DNA of 64,000 bases, taken from positions 124,001 to 188,000 of the forward strand of contig NZ_AFQO01000015.1 in assembly GCF_000222025.1 (NCBI RefSeq), given 5' to 3'. The DNA comes from Haemophilus haemolyticus M19501 (lineage in GTDB: Bacteria > Pseudomonadota > Gammaproteobacteria > Enterobacterales > Pasteurellaceae). A program made the translations under genes and the position numbers. How positions within the stretch are numbered: position 1 is the stretch's first letter; each line of letters starts with the position of its first letter. Below the pieces are notes generated by a model. It made no database searches, was not told the origin of the DNA, and saw only the letters and a list, made by a program, of their open reading frames with translations. This document shows positions 61,701 to 64,000 of the stretch, in pieces.

Positions 61701-64000
61701 CAACAGGACGTACTTGACCCGCTTTTTCACCAGTACCTTTAGTATCTGTAACCGCTTCGATCGAACCTGTAACCGCCTTCACTTTTCCGTCTGTGCCGAC
61801 AGTGATTGTTTTATCATCGGCATCGACAGCAACTTTTTTGCCGTCTGCCGTATCGATTTTCAGACCTTTACCCGTATCAACCTTAATGCCGTCTGAATCA
61901 ACACTTACACCTTTGCCTGTTTTGGCTTTGATTTTGTTGGTCGTAGCATCTTTTTCTAAACCATCGCCAAGATTTACGCTGTATTTGATTTTACTGGTTT
62001 TATTGTCTGTATTTTCAACAGATACAGTTGTGCCGTCGCCGTCAACAAAATTAACGGTGTCATAAGCGGTAACAAAATCTTTTGCCGCGTTATTTCCTTG
62101 CAAGTTCCAGCCTGCATTCAATACATCGCCCACGGTTGCGGCGTTGTTTGGATTAATGTATTTATCACCATCTTTATCCGTTGTATTTGGTGCTGCCGCA
62201 TTGGTCGTTGGTGCTTGAGTATTTGCTTTCGCGCCGTCAAGGTTGCCGGCTACATTGGTAATCGCATTGCCACCGTTATTTAAGCCCTTTTCGGTCAATG
62301 AAACCGGATTCTTGCCTGTAGTTGCCGAAGTAATGGTTATGCCTGCATTGGTGAGTTTGGTGGTCGGCGCATTTTTGCCTGTGCCTTTAAACTCTGCCGA
62401 TGTCAGCCCGCTTAAAATTGGATTGAGCGAGTAGGTAAAGTCCGTACCTGCCTGTTTGATTATCAGGTTGTCGCCCGCTTTAAAGGTTACGCTGCCGCCC
62501 GCGCTGATTTTTTCGGTGGTTTTGGTATGGCCGGACGTTGCGAAGCTGCCGCCGTCGGTGCCGGACGTAATGCTCCACGCGGCATTGTTGACGGCACTTG
62601 CCACCGCATCGACTGTCGCCAGTTTGCCTTTTTCCGCATCTGCAACACGCACCTGTCCGGCTTTTTCCGTTCCGGTTTTATTATCATCCGTAACCGTTTC
62701 TATCGAACCTGTAACCGCCTTCACTTTTCCGTCTGTGCCGACAGTGATTGTTTTATCATCGGCATCGACAGCAACTTTTTTGTCGTCTGCCGTATCGATT
62801 TTCAGACCTTTGCCCGTGTTGACCTTAATGCCGTCTGTCGTGGTCTCGATGCCGTCTGAAACCTTGACCTTCACGCCGTCTGCACCGACTTCCAAAGATG
62901 TATCTGCTGCCTTTACATCAAATTTGACGTTCGCGCCTTTCGGGGTTTTGATTTTTTCAACCTGTTTGCCGTTTTCGGTAACGGTTTCTTTTACCTCGTT
63001 CTGCACCGTCACGCTTACCGTCGTGCCGTTGCCGTTGGTGAAGTTGACCTGATCGTCCGAACCTATGCCGGCAACCTTGGTTTTCCCATTGCCGGCAACC
63101 TGCCAGCCGGATGCCACTTTGCGCGCCACGGAGTTTAACTGTGAGCCGTTGATGGCATCTGTTGAATCTTCAGCCACGCGACCCGCCGCCACATTTTTCA
63201 ACTGGCGTTCCGCGCCTGCGCTGCCGAAGGATACCACGTCTCCGGAGGAAGTATTGATACCGCCCGCCCATTTGAAGGTGTAGGCAACATCAGGCGAATC
63301 AAAAGAGACAATTGAGCCGGCGGCATTGTAGGATACGTCGGTTTGGCGCGTGCCTTGCAACTCGGTTGTCGAACCGGTGCCGATTGCCACGGCATTTTGA
63401 CGGTCTGCCTTCGCCCCCGCGCCGAGCGCGATTGAACCTAGGCTGTCGGCGCGTGCGCCCGTACCGATTGCCGTGCCCAAATCCCCTTGAGACAGGGCGT
63501 GGATACCGAGGGAAATGGAGGAATGACCATTTGTTACCTTGGAGTAATCCAAACTAGTCGTGTCCATTGGTTTTCCGGTCAGTGCCTCATAAGCTTTGGC
63601 GAGCGTGTCGCTTTTGCTGGTCGTACCGACAACCTTGTAATGACGTTTTACCTTTTCGCCGTTGATGGTTTCCTCCACGGTAACGTCTGTTATATTATTA
63701 TGGTCTTCTTCGACATAATTGACGGTTTCGCTTGCTGCTTTCGAAATATCTGAGCCGCCAATCATAATGGAGGAATGTCCTTTTGCAATGGTGCCTAAAC
63801 CCATAGCAATCGCGCCTTGCTCACCGGAAGCAACCGCGCCTTGACCGACCGCAATATCTGCTACTTTTTCGGCTTTAGCCAATTGACCGACTGCAACAGA
63901 AGAGGTTGTAGCCTCAGAGCTATCACCGACAGCTACCGCAGATTTGTCAGCTTTTGCCTTATAACCTGCGGCCACCGCAGATTCTTTTGCATTCGCCGCC
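52786..64000 (-). CDS. Giant trimeric autotransporter adhesin (Hsf/Hia/YadA type), 5' end outside window
   Basis: The frame is open from base 64000 to the stop at 52786, at least 3,737 codons, larger than Hsf (about 2,350 residues). A long signal peptide is not visible, so the start lies outside. From the left edge of the protein: YadA-like head repeats (SAVAVG, DIAVGQGAVASG, SIALGAGAKAD, to about 61 kb on the DNA of 63.9-63.3 kb), a neck (AINGSQLN), then repeated Hia/Hsf stalk modules with Trp-ring elements. Five AGWNLQ-DTVNF blocks and five MGW/LGW-NANEV blocks alternate. A coiled coil (about 53.6 kb) and the YadA anchor (AVAVGYSRVSDNGKYGIRFS, ending GAAVGYFW) finish it. Trimeric surface adhesion is expected. 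Composition is strongly mosaic: 39 of 60 bases are G or C at 62521-62580 against 16 of 60 at 54841-54900. Confidence 0.93.
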   Translation of the reverse strand, partial: AANAKESAVAAGYKAKADKSAVAVGDSSEATTSSVAVGQLAKAEKVADIAVGQGAVASGEQGAIAMGLGTIAKGHSSIMIGGSDISKAASETVNYVEEDHNNITDVTVEETINGEKVKRHYKVVGTTSKSDTLAKAYEALTGKPMDTTSLDYSKVTNGHSSISLGIHALSQGDLGTAIGTGARADSLGSIALGAGAKADRQNAVAIGTGSTTELQGTRQTDVSYNAAGSIVSFDSPDVAYTFKWAGGINTSSGDVVSFGSAGAERQLKNVAAGRVAEDSTDAINGSQLNSVARKVASGWQVAGNGKTKVAGIGSDDQVNFTNGNGTTVSVTVQNEVKETVTENGKQVEKIKTPKGANVKFDVKAADTSLEVGADGVKVKVSDGIETTTDGIKVNTGKGLKIDTADDKKVAVDADDKTITVGTDGKVKAVTGSIETVTDDNKTGTEKAGQVRVADAEKGKLATVDAVASAVNNAAWSITSGTDGGSFATSGHTKTTEKISAGGSVTFKAGDNLIIKQAGTDFTYSLNPILSGLTSAEFKGTGKNAPTTKLTNAGITITSATTGKNPVSLTEKGLNNGGNAITNVAGNLDGAKANTQAPTTNAAAPNTTDKDGDKYINPNNAATVGDVLNAGWNLQGNNAAKDFVTAYDTVNFVDGDGTTVSVENTDNKTSKIKYSVNLGDGLEKDATTNKIKAKTGKGVSVDSDGIKVDTGKGLKIDTADGKKVAVDADDKTITVGTDGKVKAVTGSIEAVTDTKGTGEKAGQVRPVAADAADKGKLATVDAVANAVNSAKWMAKATNTDAEIADNEKTNDGTKAGEGIAAGDEVTFTAGKNLRVKRDGKNFTFATDKDVSFDSVKVGAEDTAANGKKPVNLTTGAATSADNNQTGKAPTTALNISSGTGKDAKPTQITGVGSVLNTTTVTSAPDGIAPATQPKLVNLGTAHNQTALADNVLNSAATVRDLANMGWKISSDKATGADGKAYSDVVRNADEVKFVGKNAAKVSGKTDPTTGIRTITVDVEVPDVKTAELVSSKDGSVIAPSTNSKLQEELKAAKDELAALPKDATDEQKKEAEKKVKDAETALNDNVDKKGVATAKNVADMINTSGFTLKTSATADGKKDAASTGDEVINPGKTVEMVAGKNLTVKQEANGKVTYSLNPELSNLTSAEFKGTGTNAPTTKLTNEGVTITPATGKNPVSLTENGLNNGSNTITNVAGNLDGAKTGTNAPTTSATKPTALTETNAATVGDVLNAGWNLQGNNTAKDFVTAYDTVNFVDGDGTTVSVKNTDKITSTIKYSVNLGDGLEKDATTNKIKVKAADKSLEVTNGGVKVNTGNITASSVPTVADADKDKIATVGNVADAIKAAAWKATSAATTNGENSGKKEQEVKAGDTVTFEADKNIKITQAQGKFTFATKDDVKFNSIQLGGNDGPKLTKDGNNLKVSGSNGTDPVKITNVADGNISADSKDAINGSQFNAVANNNIKLGGDNKSETNGQSLNKAGGMKFNINGANGIETEASGDSVTVKINAETKAKIDSVDDKADKNLSNITADGETKIKNLVTWKAKASNSGSELVEGDKTADSDTDAQQVGADGVLTLDAGKNLLLKRSEKTFTYALSKTLSDLTSAEFKKGDVTTKINGDGLTIQAPTPAGGTAPKAITVNKDGISAGDKAITDVNSGLTNYGGTDAKKDLINLGNSSTGSKVSDNNAATVGDLRNMGWVVSSNKKTDDLIKEYSDTVKNANEVRFVGEGTAIVTGKTEGNVRTITVKVDDQTSTNKSVTPVSYTKKDGTKVYPKEVDNGDGTKSVKFYPNPDGSGTEIPPSEVITSVNGPKGTKTPTTLSNVEGNLDGAKTNTTAPTTSHAGVDTKNPTANNYVNTHNAATVGDVLQAGWNLQNNGTAKDFVKPYDTVNFVNGINTTAVVTTSDDGTTSNVTYNVTGLPVTYTTADGTPVSKIGDKYYKVNDKGQPVDANGKPSTKVNANGQPLDENGVVIQPIDTTTNPLTSKLVNPNVTNTTTEPNKKTTDPTQLGNVTSGLQKYGDTVDGKEVPGSTKANNGLIDLSTPTDGSKPKVSDNTAATVGDLRNMGWIVSSDKTTGETDKAYTDTVKNANEVKFVGAGTAIVSGKTVDGVRTITVKVDDQTSTNNSVTPVNYTKADGTKVYPKMVTNPDTGKEELKFFEKLDGSGAEVPKGDVITSINGPEGTTSPTTLKNVKNNIPNVNDGSKTITTPDGKEKAGDVEKINKAPLKAEEAAALSNPKTKDGQANPKYIGNNAATVSDVLNAGWNLQNNGAAKDFVKPFDTVNFRDGGNTVAVVTTSDDGTTSNVTFNVVGLPVATTVNTEDGPVHLTKVGDNYYPVNGDGTPNIQTNADGNPTNGYVKADDGNYYPAGNVTFTKDPVTGATTITPVTGAKPVTLGNTLTNPNVSNTNAEPNKSVSTPTSLTNVKHNLDQVDDGNEVITKPDGTVVPKKADKANVTHGPISAAEAAKLANPKLENGTTNPDYIGNNAATIGDVLNAGWNLQGNGKAVDFVKPYDTVNFRDGGNTTVSVTTDDNLTSHVQVNVTGLPVTNTITDANGKKIPVVKVGDAFYRTNPDGTPNIERDTAGNPTNGYVRANDGKLYSREDVTVTPAADPTQPPTITPKAGKTPTTVNTNLVNPNVDNTKDNPGNNVNTPNQLGNVANGAKTFTPVAADGTEATDAKPAVKLANDGKWYPADQVEPNGKPKENAIPVANPLAPKNADGDVLEKGNDGKWYKAADLTNGKPNNGATVQQLVAKPANSEKSGLIDFTNSNPNNAATIGDLQNMGWVVSAEGNSYSDQVRNANEVKFVGKNGIQVSGKTDDKGVRTLTFEMEAGEVTSTEITKADGTKLVKVGDKVYKPEDIGTDGQPKQGKDPVGTIANDGKVYNNGDVTNGAPNNGANPIDGITVTRNNGSKFVTGNQVADAIEKSGFIVGKNNKALPVSDFKNEDEKVNPNDELRFADGDNTNVKLATKEVLDASGKVKTVTTVKVDVVDLPVKYTDADGNIVKKGEDGKYYNPKDLEGKVYDPTTKEFKNSDGTALDKQPEAKNNIVSSLVNPNDAKDGKVGTPSTLTNVASGTKTIQPAAGETVKDKDNKELALANNGKWYEKEKVGTDGKPVDGATPLTPVNPDKAGLADLDNSKSTNALSVEDAKKLGWVVGTPDNNYNDQVRNANKVDFKGENGIEVTGKTTADGIREITVGIKEGTVTNNVKVTKEDGTVIEAIRDKDGKLYEKDVNGKVDKTKPVETTNKDKVENNGSGFVTGNTVATAIQESGWNVGLADSSKANEAFNDDSKALSADKLEKVNPDDNVRFADGKNTKVQAVTMDEVNKDGKKITNTYVRFNVDLPISQITSKDKDGNKVAKAADGKWHLVKADGTLDTTKEVEPSNVRTSASMDPDGLGDKYTSTSRKEDLTTIQLAELTGKQEAAAKAAEEKIKDLLKGQSKDVIEAASKAAVDAAKKEAKVQYLKDKGLDKGTGGTVISNVAWGTKPSDAVNVDQLQNSGINVHSRTVEGSTGKVISGNTSPTKVKMDETVNVDAGNNIEITRNGRDIAIATSMTPQFDSVQFGKEGPKITGKAAQPAKPATATSPATPAQPAELSVNGAKITGVAPGQISATSKDAINGSQLHAMGNKLQGQINKLGNRMNAGMATSAAMANLLQPHKPGQSVATAGIGQHKDQAAVAVGYSRVSDNGKYGIRFSMGANTQGEVTSGAAVGYFW
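60065..60276 (-). repeat. Direct repeat inside the adhesin gene, copy 1
   Basis: Matches 61928-62139 over about 212 bases with few differences, offset by 1863 bases (621 codons), so in frame. It encodes the module from TNKIKV through DTVNFVDGDGTTVSV to the next AGWNLQGNN. Recombination between copies would delete or add 621 residues without a frameshift. Confidence 0.85.
61761..61869 (-). repeat. Direct repeat inside the adhesin gene, second pair, copy 1
   Basis: Nearly identical to 62703-62811 (offset 942 bases, 314 codons). It encodes the GLKIDTADGKKVAVDADDKTITVGTDGKVKAVTGSIE stalk block. Part of the GC-richer section. Confidence 0.8.
61886..61897 (+). other. Neisseria-type DNA uptake sequence (12-mer) inside the adhesin gene
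   Basis: ATGCCGTCTGAA is an exact match to the 12-base Neisseria DUS. It encodes SDGI on the adhesin strand. A second exact copy lies at 62849-62860. No other copy was seen in the window. Confidence 0.8.
61928..62139 (-). repeat. Direct repeat inside the adhesin gene, copy 2
   Basis: Partner of 60065-60276. The two copies differ by scattered, mostly synonymous changes, as expected from recent duplication or gene conversion. Confidence 0.85.
62703..62811 (-). repeat. Direct repeat inside the adhesin gene, second pair, copy 2
   Basis: Partner of 61761-61869, differing by one clear base in the lysine-rich part (KKVAVDADDK). Confidence 0.8.
62849..62860 (+). other. Second Neisseria-type DNA uptake sequence inside the adhesin gene
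   Basis: ATGCCGTCTGAA, exact 12-base match, again over SDGI codons in the GC-rich part of the gene. Confidence 0.8.

Overview
The window reads as the chromosome of a Haemophilus, most likely Haemophilus haemolyticus or a very close relative of H. influenzae. The Pasteurellaceae uptake signal (core AAGTGCGGT and its complement) recurs throughout, the base composition is AT-rich, and nearly every gene has a recognisable H. influenzae counterpart. The species call is an inference: it rests on hypB/hypD/hypE beside the nickel transporter genes, because hypD is, as I recall, a diagnostic marker separating H. haemolyticus from H. influenzae. No phage, insertion sequence, rRNA operon or CRISPR array was seen.

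Layout. 1-5.9 kb: a minus-strand nickel block (nikKLMQO, then hypB-hypD-hypE running off the left edge), with the MerR-type regulator nimR divergent from nikK. It couples nickel import to [NiFe]-hydrogenase maturation, and an FNR-like site precedes hypB. 5.9-17.8 kb: small envelope genes, zapG, tRNA-Val, pykA, dnaB, alr, pgi, slyB, yecM and argS. 17.8-25.1 kb: a candidate CRP-controlled small RNA, ilvIH, a NhaC-family transporter (lysW) behind a lysine riboswitch, hns, purU and aroA. 25.2-32 kb: rarA, lolA, ftsK, lrp and radA. 32.0-33.4 kb: a three-copy palindromic tandem repeat that runs into the stop codon of a CYTH phosphatase gene. 33.7-36.2 kb: the hvfDABC operon, which makes a cysteine-rich modified metallophore peptide. 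36.4-47.8 kb: phosphate permease pair, ygiM, cca, lolB, ispE, prs, tyrS, a candidate Fur-controlled small RNA, sfsA, hmrM, ribE and a DedA protein. 47.9-52.7 kb: rplY with a structured leader, a DUF2726 gene broken by an in-frame stop, a Met-Leu-Gln-Gln tRNA operon, lysC and purA. 52.8-64 kb: one gigantic trimeric autotransporter adhesin gene, open at its 5' end, at least 3,737 codons.

Metal handling is a repeated theme: nickel import and insertion (nik, nim, hyp), copper buffering (hvf) and iron-dependent control (Fur boxes on a small RNA). The signals I consider most worth checking are the two small-RNA candidates (17814-17890 and 44208-44277), each with a regulator site correctly placed for its promoter; the hvf operon; the covarying palindromic repeats after radA; and the mosaic adhesin gene, which carries two perfect 12-base Neisseria DNA uptake sequences and only one Haemophilus uptake core in 11 kb. 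All statements come from reading the sequence and remembered family knowledge; nothing was searched or computed.
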